Below the pieces are notes generated by a model. That model ran no database searches, was not told the DNA's origin, and saw only the letters and a program-made list of their open reading frames with translations. The position numbers and the translations under genes are program-made. Positions 1 to 6,810 of a stretch of DNA of 12,521 bases are shown here, one piece after another. Position 1 is the stretch's first letter. Each line of letters opens with the position of its first letter. Source of the DNA: Rhodospirillales bacterium (GTDB taxonomy: Bacteria > Pseudomonadota > Alphaproteobacteria > Rhodospirillales > JAPHTL01); the NCBI GenBank assembly GCA_026193355.1, contig JAPHTL010000343.1:1-12521 (forward strand). Direction: 5' to 3'.

Positions 1-26
1 GCGCCGACAATTCCGATTTTCTGCAT
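1..26 (-). CDS. gpsA: Glycerol-3-phosphate dehydrogenase GpsA, N-terminal codons only
   Basis: The minus strand reads ATG from position 26 and gives MQKIGIVG before the window ends. This matches the start of the dinucleotide-binding glycine motif typical of NAD(P)-dependent glycerol-3-phosphate dehydrogenase. A purine-rich GGGGGAG lies at 31-37, four bases before the ATG. It begins 68 bases after the tsaD stop in the same direction, and tsaD followed by gpsA is a common alphaproteobacterial order. Only eight codons are visible, so the call rests on this short motif plus gene order. Another Rossmann-fold enzyme is possible. Confidence 0.6.
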
Positions 27-94
27 CGCACTCCCCCGATGAAAACGGTGACGCTTTTCTTATGCCCGCTGTGGCGGCGGCGGGCAAGCGGCTC

Positions 95-1183
95 TCAGGC
101 CTTGACCCCGGCGAAGGAAGCCTTCGGCGCGTCCGGGTCCAGTGGCCATCGCGGGCGCGGGGCAAAATCCAGGCCGTCGCACTGGCCAGCGCGTCGTCGC
201 TCAATCCCCGCCCAGGCGATCATCGCGCCATTGTCCGTACACAATTCGATCGGCGGCGCGATCAGGGTGGTTCCGGCGCGCGCGGCGACGGATTCCAGTC
301 GCGCACGGATCGCCTTGTTCGCCGCAACGCCGCCAGCGACCACAAGGGGGCCACCCTCGGGATATAGATCGCGGAAAATCTGAAGCGCGCGACTGACCCG
401 GTCATCAAGCACATCGGTGACGGCGTCGTGGAACGCGGCGCAGATATCCGCCGCGTCCTGCTGCGTCAACGGGCCGGGCGGAAAGGATTCGATGGCCTGC
501 CGCACGGCGGTCTTGAGGCCGGAGAACGAGAAATGGCACCCCTCCCTCCCCTTCATGGGTCGGGGCAGGGAAAAGCGGGTGGGATCACCCATGGCGGCGG
601 CCTGTTCCACGGCCGGTCCGCCGGGATAGCCCAGGCCAAGCATTTTCGCGGTCTTGTCGAAGGCTTCGCCCAGGGCGTCGTCGATGGTGGTGCCCAGCCG
701 ACGATACCGGCCAACGTCCTCAACCACCAGAAGCTGACAATGCCCGCCGGAAACCAGCAGCAACAGGTAGGGAAACGGCACGTCGTTGCTCAGCCGGGCA
801 GAAAGCGCGTGCCCTTCCAGATGGTTGACGGCGACGAACGGCAGGTCGTGAGCGAGGGCGATGGCCTTTCCCGTCATCACGCCAACGATGACGCCGCCGA
901 TCAGGCCGGGCCCGCCGGTCGCCGCCACAGCGTCCAGATCGGCATAACCGATACCGGCGCGGGCCATGGCTTCACCAACGATACGGTCCGTGTGCTCAAG
1001 ATGCGCACGCGCCGCCACTTCGGGCACCACGCCGCCGAACGCCCTGTGCTCCTCGATCTGGGACAGCACGACCTGACCGAGAATGCGCTCGCCGGGCAGC
1101 CGGACACGCCCTTCGGCGTCGCAGTCGCTGACCACGGCGGCGGCGGTTTCGTCACAACTTGTCTCGATTCCCAATACGATCAT
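95..1183 (-). CDS. tsaD: tRNA N6-adenosine threonylcarbamoyltransferase TsaD
   Basis: TsaD transfers the threonylcarbamoyl group from threonylcarbamoyl-AMP to A37 of tRNAs that read ANN codons. It works in the cytoplasm with TsaB and TsaE. The 362-residue product is of normal length for the family. It opens with MIVLGIETSCDETA, the phosphate-binding start of this ASKHA-fold family. The metal-binding HLEGH motif is at residues 121-125 (H121, H125), VSGGH at 144-148, FSFSGLKTAV at 218-227, and the second metal-site motif DNGAMIAW at 317-324. All expected catalytic motifs are intact. The ATG at 1183 gives the conserved N-terminus directly; no strong ribosome binding site precedes it. It is divergent from hemC across 116 bases and probably co-transcribed with gpsA. 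Confidence 0.97.
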   Translation of the reverse strand: MIVLGIETSCDETAAAVVSDCDAEGRVRLPGERILGQVVLSQIEEHRAFGGVVPEVAARAHLEHTDRIVGEAMARAGIGYADLDAVAATGGPGLIGGVIVGVMTGKAIALAHDLPFVAVNHLEGHALSARLSNDVPFPYLLLLVSGGHCQLLVVEDVGRYRRLGTTIDDALGEAFDKTAKMLGLGYPGGPAVEQAAAMGDPTRFSLPRPMKGREGCHFSFSGLKTAVRQAIESFPPGPLTQQDAADICAAFHDAVTDVLDDRVSRALQIFRDLYPEGGPLVVAGGVAANKAIRARLESVAARAGTTLIAPPIELCTDNGAMIAWAGIERRRAGQCDGLDFAPRPRWPLDPDAPKASFAGVKA

Positions 1184-1213
1184 GGAAAAAGCGTCTTGCC
1201 TAAGTTGCCGGGG

Positions 1214-1242
1214 ACTTTACTCTGTAGCCGCCCAAGAACCAA
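1214..1242 (-). promoter_or_regulatory. Candidate tsaD promoter in the divergent tsaD/hemC spacer
   Basis: Reading the minus strand, TTGGTT (1237-1242) and TAAAGT (1214-1219) are separated by 17 bases, and the -10 element lies 30 bases before the tsaD ATG. This fits a sigma-70 type promoter. A weaker candidate for hemC on the plus strand overlaps it: TTGCCT at 1196-1201, a 16-base spacer, TACTCT at 1218-1223. Both are pattern matches only. If both are used, the two polymerases would compete for the same DNA. Confidence 0.35.
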
Positions 1243-1299
1243 ATGCAGAAGAAACCGCCAAACCATCCGCCAAACAAATGGAAAAGAAACGCCTGAATC

Positions 1300-2244
1300 A
1301 TGACTGACATGCCTGTCTTGAAAATCGGAACCCGTGGCAGCCCCCTTGCGCTTGCCCAGGCCCATGAAGTCCGCGACCGGCTGCGCGCCGCTCATCCCGA
1401 ACTGGCCGCCGAAGGCGCCGTCGAAGTGGTGATCATCAAGACGACCGGCGACATGGTGCTTGACCGCGCGTTGTCCGAAATCGGCGGCAAGGGCCTGTTC
1501 ACCAAGGAAATCGACGAATCGATGATGGACGGTCGGATCGATATTGCCGTTCACTCGATGAAGGACGTGCCGACCTGGCTGCCCGATGGCATCGTTCTGC
1601 CTTGCATGCTGGAACGTGAAGATCCCCGTGATGTGTTTATCTCGCCCAAGGCCGCCACGCTCGACGATCTGCCGCCCGGCGCGGTGGTCGGCTCGGCCTC
1701 GCTGCGGCGTCAGGCGCAGATACTGAACCGGCGACCCGATCTGAAGGTTGAAGTCTTTCGCGGCAATGTCCAGACACGCCTTCGCAAGCTGGAAGAAGGG
1801 GTTGTCGATGCGACCCTTCTGGCCCTTGCAGGTTTGAACCGCATGGACATGGCGCATGTCGCCACCGCCGTGATCGAAACCGATGTTTTATTGCCCGCGG
1901 TTGCCCAGGGCGCCATCGGCATCACATGTCGCACCGACGATGCCGCCGCCCACCGTTTTCTGAGGCCGCTCAACCATCCCGAAACGGTCGTGCGGGTGAC
2001 GGCGGAACGCGCCTTGCTGGCTGTTCTCGATGGATCGTGCCGGACGCCGATTGCGGCGCTGGCCGAATTTGACGATGAGGGGATGCTCAATCTGCGGGGA
2101 CTTGTGGCGCGACCGGACGGCACGGAGGTTCTTGGCACCGAACGGCGCGGTGCGCCGTCTGACGCCGAAGCCATGGGCCGCGATGCGGGTGAGGAACTCA
2201 AGAAGCGCGCCGGCCCCGACTTTATGACCGTATCCGCCCACTGA
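1300..2244 (+). CDS. hemC: Hydroxymethylbilane synthase (porphobilinogen deaminase)
   Basis: HemC joins four porphobilinogen molecules into hydroxymethylbilane in the cytoplasm, the third common step of heme synthesis. The 314-residue product has the family landmarks in order: KIGTRGSPLALAQA near the N-terminus (residues 8-21), HSMKDVP at 85-91 with the catalytic Asp89, a GSASLRRQAQ segment at 131-140, FRGNVQTRLRKL at 153-164, and LDGSCRTP at 243-250, where Cys247 carries the dipyrromethane cofactor. Nothing is missing. The start at 1300 has GGAAAAG about 14 bases upstream, which is far; a second ATG at 1309 (residue 4) is an equally possible start. It is the first gene of the heme operon, and the next start lies 26 bases after its stop. 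Confidence 0.97.
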   Translation: MTDMPVLKIGTRGSPLALAQAHEVRDRLRAAHPELAAEGAVEVVIIKTTGDMVLDRALSEIGGKGLFTKEIDESMMDGRIDIAVHSMKDVPTWLPDGIVLPCMLEREDPRDVFISPKAATLDDLPPGAVVGSASLRRQAQILNRRPDLKVEVFRGNVQTRLRKLEEGVVDATLLALAGLNRMDMAHVATAVIETDVLLPAVAQGAIGITCRTDDAAAHRFLRPLNHPETVVRVTAERALLAVLDGSCRTPIAALAEFDDEGMLNLRGLVARPDGTEVLGTERRGAPSDAEAMGRDAGEELKKRAGPDFMTVSAH

Positions 2245-2257
2245 CCGCGGCCCGCGT

Positions 2258-2263
2258 GGAGGG
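2258..2263 (+). promoter_or_regulatory. Ribosome binding site that sets the hemD start
   Basis: GGAGGG at 2258-2263 is followed by a 7-base gap and the ATG at 2271. The open frame also has a GTG at 2256, but using it would place this Shine-Dalgarno inside the coding region and leave no good site upstream. The ATG also gives the expected HemD N-terminus (MRLMITRP). Confidence 0.8.
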
Positions 2264-2270
2264 GTCCGCC

Positions 2271-4355
2271 ATGCGCCTGATGATTACAAGACCGCGCGAT
2301 GACGCCGCCCCGCTGGCCGAGGCGCTGGCGGCGCGCGGCCATTCGGTGTTCATGGCGCCGCTTCTCGATATTCTGACCGTGGATGGCGCCGCTCCTGACC
2401 TTGATGGCGTGCAGGGACTTCTGGTGACCAGTGCGAACGGGGTGCGGGCGTTCGCCGCGAAATCCGATCGTCGTGACCTGCCGGTATGGGCGGTCGGTGA
2501 TGCGTCCGCCCGCGCGGCGCTTGAGGCCGGGTTCAAACAGGTCGAAAGCGCACAGGGCGATGTCGAAACCCTGGCTGCGCTGGTGAAGAAAAGGGTGGAT
2601 CCTGCAAAAGGGCACCTTTTGCATGTTGCGGGGAGCAAACTTGCAGGGGATCTGGCGGGCGATCTGAAGGCTGCGGGCTATCATTATCGCCGCGCCGTTC
2701 TTTACACGGCCGAAACGCCCCGGCGGCTGGACCGCGACGCCGCGGTCGCTTTGCGAGGGGGGAAAGTTGACGGTGTCCTATTTTTCTCTCCCCGTACCAT
2801 CGAGACGTTTGTTACGCTGGTTCGCAAGGGACGCCTGACGAAGGCGATTGGCGGTGTGACCGCCTATTGCCTCAGTCCCGCCGTCGCCGATCGTGCGGCG
2901 GCTCTGAAATGGCGGGATATCCGGGTCGCAGACCGACCGGAACAGGATTCCCTCATCGAATGCCTTGAAGCGGCCCGCGCAACGGGCGGCGAGGAAAAAC
3001 GACAGGACGGAAGCATGGCCGCGAAATCGCAGACACCGCCAGCCAGAGGCAAGGGCGAAAGCAAGCCGGCAGCAACGGCGAAGAAAAAGTCGGCATCCAC
3101 ACGGCCGGAGCCGTCAGCGGACGCGCAGACCGGGGCAAAATCGGCCCCGACACCCAATGTGAAACAGGACGACAAGGCCGGGCAAACACCGCCGAAACAG
3201 CCGCCTGCGCCAGAAAACGCAAAGCCTGCGACGGGAGCAACAACGGAAACAGTGGCGAAAACGGCGGCAAAAACATCGGCGAAAACCGAACGCAGCGGTG
3301 CCGGGCTTCTGGCCGCAGTGATCGTTGCTGGCATCGCCGTCGCCGGTGGCGCGGCGACCTTTGACCTCTGGTACCCGCGCCTTGCCGAAAACCTGCCCCA
3401 GTCTTTCCGCCCCGATTCGCCGAAGCCGGAGGGCGTATCTTCGAATGCCGTGGCCCCCGATTTTGCTGCGCTCCGTGAAGAACGCGAACGCATGCGCCAA
3501 CAGATTGACGCGCTTCTGACGCGTGTTGGCGAGCTGGAATCCGAGGTCAAGGAAACACGGAAGGTGGCTGCCGTCCTTTCACCCCGGTCCGGCGAGGCGG
3601 TTGCTGCGCTTTCGGATCGGGTTTCCCGGCTTGAGGGCGGTTCGGGTGGTGTCGCCGCGGATTCGGCGGCGCTCAGGGCCCTTTCCGAACGCATTGCCAG
3701 CCTTGAAGAGGGCGGAACGCGTTCGACCCAACAGGCCGACCAGACGCTGAACGAAATTCGTGAACGCCTGAAGGAACTGGAGCAGGAAAGCGGCGTGTCC
3801 GGCCGTCAATCAGGCGCATCCGCCTTCGTAATCGCCGTCGGGCAACTGCGCGCAGCCGTGACCACGGCGCGGCCCTTCGCCTCTGAACTGGCGGCGATCA
3901 AAAGCCTGAGCGATGCGCCGGAAGTTGCGATACCCGTCGCGGCGCTGGAGCCCCTGGCGGCGCACGGCATGCCAAGCCTTTCGTCGTTACAGGTCGAATT
4001 CGACGGCATTTCCGGCGCGATCATTCGCGCATCGGTCACGCCCGACGGCGACGGCTGGTGGCAACGCACGATCCAGAGGCTGTCGTCCGTGGTGTCTGTT
4101 CGCCGAACCGGCGACAACCTGTCGGGTGATGGCGTCGACGCGGTTGTGGCAAGAACCGCCGCCGCCCTTGAGCGGGGCGACCTGGCCGAAGCGATTGCAG
4201 CCATTTCAACGCTTGAGGGGGGGCCTGCTGACGTCGCCGCCGCCTGGCGGGCAAAGGCCGAATCCCGGCAGCGTGCAGAACGGGCGCTGGCCGATATCCA
4301 TCTTCACGCGATCAGCCTTCTTGCAGGGAAGAACGCATCCGGGCCGAGGGGCTAG
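2271..4355 (+). CDS. hemD: Uroporphyrinogen-III synthase (HemD) fused in frame to a Mic60/mitofilin-like membrane protein
   Basis: The frame codes for 694 residues. Residues 1-240 look like HemD, which closes hydroxymethylbilane into uroporphyrinogen III: MRLMITRP at the start, LLVTSANGVRAFA near 50-62 and LFFSPRTIETF near 170-180. Residues 249-341 are a low-complexity linker rich in Lys, Ala, Pro and Thr. Residues 346-364 form one hydrophobic membrane segment. Residues 398-507 are predicted coiled coil with many Glu, Arg and Leu. Residues 517-693 resemble the mitofilin C-terminal domain, including AAWRAKAESRQRAERALADI. In most alphaproteobacteria these are two adjacent genes. Here no stop separates them, and an internal ATG at 3015 (codon 249) with its own ribosome binding site could also give a 446-residue Mic60 alone. 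HemD would face the cytoplasm and the coiled coil the periplasm. The HemY-type gene starts three bases after the stop. Domain identities are confident; whether one or two proteins are made is open. Confidence 0.85.
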   Translation: MRLMITRPRDDAAPLAEALAARGHSVFMAPLLDILTVDGAAPDLDGVQGLLVTSANGVRAFAAKSDRRDLPVWAVGDASARAALEAGFKQVESAQGDVETLAALVKKRVDPAKGHLLHVAGSKLAGDLAGDLKAAGYHYRRAVLYTAETPRRLDRDAAVALRGGKVDGVLFFSPRTIETFVTLVRKGRLTKAIGGVTAYCLSPAVADRAAALKWRDIRVADRPEQDSLIECLEAARATGGEEKRQDGSMAAKSQTPPARGKGESKPAATAKKKSASTRPEPSADAQTGAKSAPTPNVKQDDKAGQTPPKQPPAPENAKPATGATTETVAKTAAKTSAKTERSGAGLLAAVIVAGIAVAGGAATFDLWYPRLAENLPQSFRPDSPKPEGVSSNAVAPDFAALREERERMRQQIDALLTRVGELESEVKETRKVAAVLSPRSGEAVAALSDRVSRLEGGSGGVAADSAALRALSERIASLEEGGTRSTQQADQTLNEIRERLKELEQESGVSGRQSGASAFVIAVGQLRAAVTTARPFASELAAIKSLSDAPEVAIPVAALEPLAAHGMPSLSSLQVEFDGISGAIIRASVTPDGDGWWQRTIQRLSSVVSVRRTGDNLSGDGVDAVVARTAAALERGDLAEAIAAISTLEGGPADVAAAWRAKAESRQRAERALADIHLHAISLLAGKNASGPRG
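3004..3017 (+). promoter_or_regulatory. Internal ribosome binding site and ATG at the HemD/Mic60 junction
   Basis: AGGA at 3004-3007 sits 7 bases before an in-frame ATG at 3015-3017, exactly where a separate mic60 would be expected to begin. Translation from here gives MAAKSQTPP, then the linker, membrane segment and coiled coil. The site looks like a retained start from an ancestral two-gene arrangement, and could still be used. Its use is inference. Confidence 0.55.
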
Positions 4356-4358
4356 ACC

Positions 4359-5795
4359 ATGTTTCGCGCCATGAAGTACCTGGCAGTGGTCGCCGTTCTT
4401 GTTGCGGCGGCCATCTGGTTGGCCGACCGTCCCGGCGCGGTAAGCCTCGTCTGGCAGGGGTACCGGATCGACACAACGATGGCGGTGCTGCTGATCGGGG
4501 TGGCGGCGCTGTCGGTTATGGCGGCGCTTTTCTATCGGCTCTGGCTGTTTTTCCGTCGCGCCCCGTCACGGATCGGCGATTCCTGGCGGGAACGAAAACG
4601 GCGCAAGGGATACGACGCGCTGACCCAGGGAATGGTGGCTGTCGCGGCGGGCGACGCCGTTGAAGCCGCCCGGTTGGCTCGCAAGGCGGAAAACCTGCTG
4701 GAGGAACCGCCCCTGACCATGCTGCTTTCGGCGCAGGCGGCGCAGCTCAACGGCGATGAGGGCGCTGCGGAACGGTTTTTCGATGCGATGCGCGCCAATC
4801 CTGAAATGGAATTCCTTGGCCTGCGTGGCCGGTTGAATCAGGCAATCACGGCGGGGGACGACGTTACGGCCCTGCAACTTGCACGCCGGGCGTTTCAGAT
4901 AAAACCGAAGACGGCGTGGGTCGGAAATACGCTTTTCGACCTGCTGGTCGCCGAAGGGCGTTGGGGCGAAGCCGAAACCATCCTCAAATCTTCGGAAAAG
5001 AATGGCCATTGTGACGCGTCGACGGCATCGCGCCACCGGGCGGTTGTCCTGCTGATGCAGGGGCGGCAGGCGGAAAGCGCCGGCGATGGTCGCGAAGCGA
5101 TGAAACTGATGGTCAGGGCGGTAAATCTGGCGCCCGACCTGACGCCAGCGGTCGTCGATCTGGTTCGCGTCTACGTTGATGCCGGCCGGAAACGAAAGGC
5201 CGCCGCCGTGGTAGAGGCGGCCTGGATGCGCAATCCGCACCCCGATCTGTTCACGGCCTATGGGACATGCGGGCCGGTATCGCTGGACCCGGTCAAGGCC
5301 ATGCAAAGAACGGAACGTCTTGCCGGTTTCAACCCGAATCACATGGAAAGCCGCCTGGCGCTGGCGACTTCGGCCTTGCTGGCAGGACTGTGGGGTGAGG
5401 CGCGCAAGAACCTCTCTCTTGTTTTGGCGGACGGATCCGTAGACGGGCAGCCCCCCGGGCGCGTTTGCCGCATGATGGCGGAGCTTGAAGAAGCCGAAAA
5501 CGGCGATGCCCAGGCGGCGCGTGGGTGGCTGCAAAAAGCGGCGATGGCCCATCCCGATCCGGCATGGGTATGCGGTGGGTGCGGCAATGCGCTGGAACAG
5601 TGGCAACCGCTTTGCCCCAATTGTCGCGCGTTTGACACCATGACCTGGCGCGCGCCAATTCGCGTGGCGGCCCTCGGGGTCGATGCGACAGCGGAAAAAT
5701 CGGTCGCCTTGCTCTCCGGCGATGCCGGCGGCGATGCCGGGGACGGCGATGCGCCGTTGATCGAAGTGGAGAAAGAGGCCTCGTCCCAACACTAA
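4359..5795 (+). CDS. hemY: HemY-type inner-membrane TPR protein with C-terminal zinc ribbon
   Basis: This is the proteobacterial HemY family found beside hemC and hemD. Its exact function is unsettled, and it is not the protoporphyrinogen oxidase called HemY in Bacillus. The 478-residue product has two N-terminal membrane segments (about 5-22 and 41-66) followed by basic residues, then a long helical repeat region (about 85-395) of TPR type. A four-cysteine site follows, C405, C408, C419 and C422 (CGGC and CPNC), of the rubredoxin or zinc-ribbon type. The tail is acidic and contains short Gly-Asp-Ala repeats around 454-464. GAGGGG at 4346-4351 is 7 bases before the ATG at 4359; an alternative ATG at 4371 lacks that spacing. 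It starts three bases after the preceding stop, so the two are translationally linked and this is the last gene of the heme operon. The family call is firm, the role is not. Confidence 0.88.
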   Translation: MFRAMKYLAVVAVLVAAAIWLADRPGAVSLVWQGYRIDTTMAVLLIGVAALSVMAALFYRLWLFFRRAPSRIGDSWRERKRRKGYDALTQGMVAVAAGDAVEAARLARKAENLLEEPPLTMLLSAQAAQLNGDEGAAERFFDAMRANPEMEFLGLRGRLNQAITAGDDVTALQLARRAFQIKPKTAWVGNTLFDLLVAEGRWGEAETILKSSEKNGHCDASTASRHRAVVLLMQGRQAESAGDGREAMKLMVRAVNLAPDLTPAVVDLVRVYVDAGRKRKAAAVVEAAWMRNPHPDLFTAYGTCGPVSLDPVKAMQRTERLAGFNPNHMESRLALATSALLAGLWGEARKNLSLVLADGSVDGQPPGRVCRMMAELEEAENGDAQAARGWLQKAAMAHPDPAWVCGGCGNALEQWQPLCPNCRAFDTMTWRAPIRVAALGVDATAEKSVALLSGDAGGDAGDGDAPLIEVEKEASSQH

Positions 5796-5827
5796 AGGGG
5801 CGGGGATCCTGGCCGGGCCCCGGTCGA

Positions 5828-5897
5828 TGTTCCGGTTGTGCAGCGGTCTGACATCTTTCGCAAATGATGCGACGATGTCCCGCACGGAACCGGAACG
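5828..5897 (+). other. Long nested stem-loop between hemY and tRNA-Thr
   Basis: Four stacked inverted segments can pair. TTCCGGTT (5830-5837) pairs with AACCGGAA (5888-5895), extended by G5829-C5896. GTGC (5838-5841) pairs with GCAC (5882-5885), GACATC (5850-5855) with GATGTC (5874-5879), and CGCA (5859-5862) with TGCG (5868-5871), leaving a 5-base loop. That is about 23 Watson-Crick pairs with small internal loops. No uridine run follows on either strand, so it is not a classical terminator. It may protect or end the heme operon transcript, or be a structured RNA. Confidence 0.5.
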
Positions 5898-5938
5898 GTG
5901 TTAAAATGCCCTTGTTAATCAATGCGTTATATGTATCG

Positions 5939-5967
5939 TTGACGCGCCTGTACTTGCGATGTAATTT
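5939..5967 (+). promoter_or_regulatory. Promoter of tRNA-Thr
   Basis: TTGACG (5939-5944) and TAATTT (5962-5967) are separated by 17 bases, a near-consensus sigma-70 promoter. The -10 element ends 12 bases before the first base of the tRNA, the short leader distance usual for single tRNA genes. It implies that the tRNA is transcribed independently of the heme operon. Confidence 0.75.
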
Positions 5968-5979
5968 CCCGCCCGCAAC

Positions 5980-6055
5980 GCCGATGTAGCTCAGGTGGTA
6001 GAGCAACGCATTCGTAATGCGTGGGTCGGGGGTTCGAGTCCCTCCATCGGCACCA
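5980..6055 (+). tRNA. tRNA-Thr (anticodon CGT)
   Basis: This is a complete 76-base cloverleaf. The acceptor stem GCCGATG (5980-5986) pairs with CATCGGC (6045-6051). The D arm contains GCTC and GAGC. The anticodon stem ACGCA pairs with TGCGT around the loop TTCGTAA, giving anticodon CGT at 6013-6015 (tRNA positions 34-36). The T arm has GGGGG, loop TTCGAGT and CCCTC, which includes one G-T pair. Discriminator A6052 is followed by an encoded CCA. It reads the ACG threonine codon. A run of five T at 6064-6068 may help end transcription. Confidence 0.97.
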
Positions 6056-6688
6056 CCCCCTCCTTTTTGTCCAAATTATCATTCCGAACTCGGATGCTCT
6101 GGTTGTCGCGGATCGTGTCTTGAGTGGTCCGTCGACCATTTTGCGCGCTGCCGGGCTCCCCGCGATCCGGTCGGACGATTCCAGTCCCGGCGCCGAAGAT
6201 CTTCGACCGATGCGAATAACGATAGCGTATTGAAAGAAAGTCCCGGGCGAGGAAAAAAGAGACGTTTTCTTGGGCGCACCACTGTTTTTGATGGATGAGT
6301 TACGGGGCAAACCAGATTCTGCGCAAAAAAGCGGACGGAAATAATCAAATAAAATCAAATGATTATACTGTTTGTCTGTGGGGCGGTTTTAGGAAGGGCC
6401 CTCAAAAAAGGATCAAGGACGCGCGATATCTGCAAATGTAGTTGGCGCTGGGGCTGGAAAACATCCAAAGCGACTGAAAATGATGATTTTTACCAGAAAT
6501 CAACCAGTTACAGAGGATATCGGGTGGATCCAACGGGGGGAGGCCAGCCGAACGCCACCGGTCCGACGCTTTTCCGGCCGTCTAATATAATCCTTATAAA
6601 TCATATGGTTGCAGGATATTTCAGAGGTCTTTGTGGAGGGCAGTATGTGAAAAAGGCTGTCGAAAAAGGCCGATGCCAACGAACGTAG

Positions 6689-6716
6689 TTGACCAGAGAG
6701 TGAAAGTCAGGATATT
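6689..6716 (+). promoter_or_regulatory. Candidate promoter of the J-domain-like gene
   Basis: TTGACC (6689-6694) and GATATT (6711-6716) are 16 bases apart; a 17-base spacing with ATATTT is the alternative. Transcription would start near 6723, giving a leader of about 88 bases that holds the tandem repeats at 6755-6788. This is a pattern match only. Confidence 0.4.
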
Positions 6717-6754
6717 TGTTGCATAGAAGATATAGTTATTCTTTGAATGGCGAG

Positions 6755-6788
6755 TAACTACTTGTAGTAACCTTTTGTTAACCTTTTG
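6755..6788 (+). repeat. Tandem 10-base repeats with a CtrA-box-like core before the J-domain-like gene
   Basis: TAACCTTTTG occurs at 6768-6777 and again at 6779-6788, 11 bases apart, about one helical turn. A diverged copy, TAACTACTTG, lies at 6755-6764. The inner sequence reads GTAA, seven bases, TTAAC (6767-6782), one mismatch from the TTAA-N7-TTAAC box of the alphaproteobacterial cell-cycle regulator CtrA. ACTAC (6757-6761) and GTAGT (6764-6768) also form a small inverted repeat. The cluster is most simply an operator. Naming CtrA as the binder is inference. Confidence 0.4.
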
Positions 6789-6810
6789 AGAACTTTAGGC
6801 GGATCAAGTA

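Larger units (their letters stand above)
6056..6810. other. 755-base stretch without a credible gene
   Basis: No frame here has both a ribosome binding site and a protein-like composition. A 109-codon open frame at 6359-6688 lacks a Shine-Dalgarno and reads as random sequence. The first part (6056-6290) has base composition like the rest of the window; the second part is clearly richer in A and T. Visible pieces are an inverted repeat ATAATCA (6341-6347) with TGATTAT (6360-6366), a 10-base direct repeat CAGGATATTT at 6612-6621 and 6708-6717, and the promoter and repeat region described separately. The position just after a tRNA gene would suit an old insertion, but I found no repeated tRNA end and no integrase remnant. 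Confidence 0.6.

Noticed and set aside
536..600. A C-rich then G-rich stretch in tsaD resembling a dispersed palindromic repeat inserted in a gene
   Set aside because: The encoded PRPMKGREG aligns with other TsaD proteins without any added length, so it is ordinary coding sequence before FSFSGLKT.
5796..5822. A GC-rich terminator directly after the HemY-type gene
   Set aside because: The possible stem between GGGGC and GCCCC is only about 5 bp and no T run follows. The larger fold at 5828-5897 is the better candidate structure.
4566..5885. A 439-codon minus-strand open frame opposite the HemY-type gene
   Set aside because: The opposite strand encodes a clear HemY-family protein. Long antisense frames are expected in GC-rich coding DNA, and this one has no recognisable domain.
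5927..6358. A 143-codon minus-strand open frame across the tRNA, containing RDSNPRPTHYEC
   Set aside because: That peptide is what the antisense strand of many tRNA genes yields when translated. It is a well-known false protein.
6359..6688. A 109-codon plus-strand open frame in the gene-free region
   Set aside because: There is no ribosome binding site, the composition is not protein-like and no domain is visible. The A+T-rich start is explained by the intergenic composition.
5980..6810. tRNA-Thr as an attachment site for an integrated element
   Set aside because: I looked for a second copy of the tRNA 3' end and for an integrase in the following stretch and found neither within the window.
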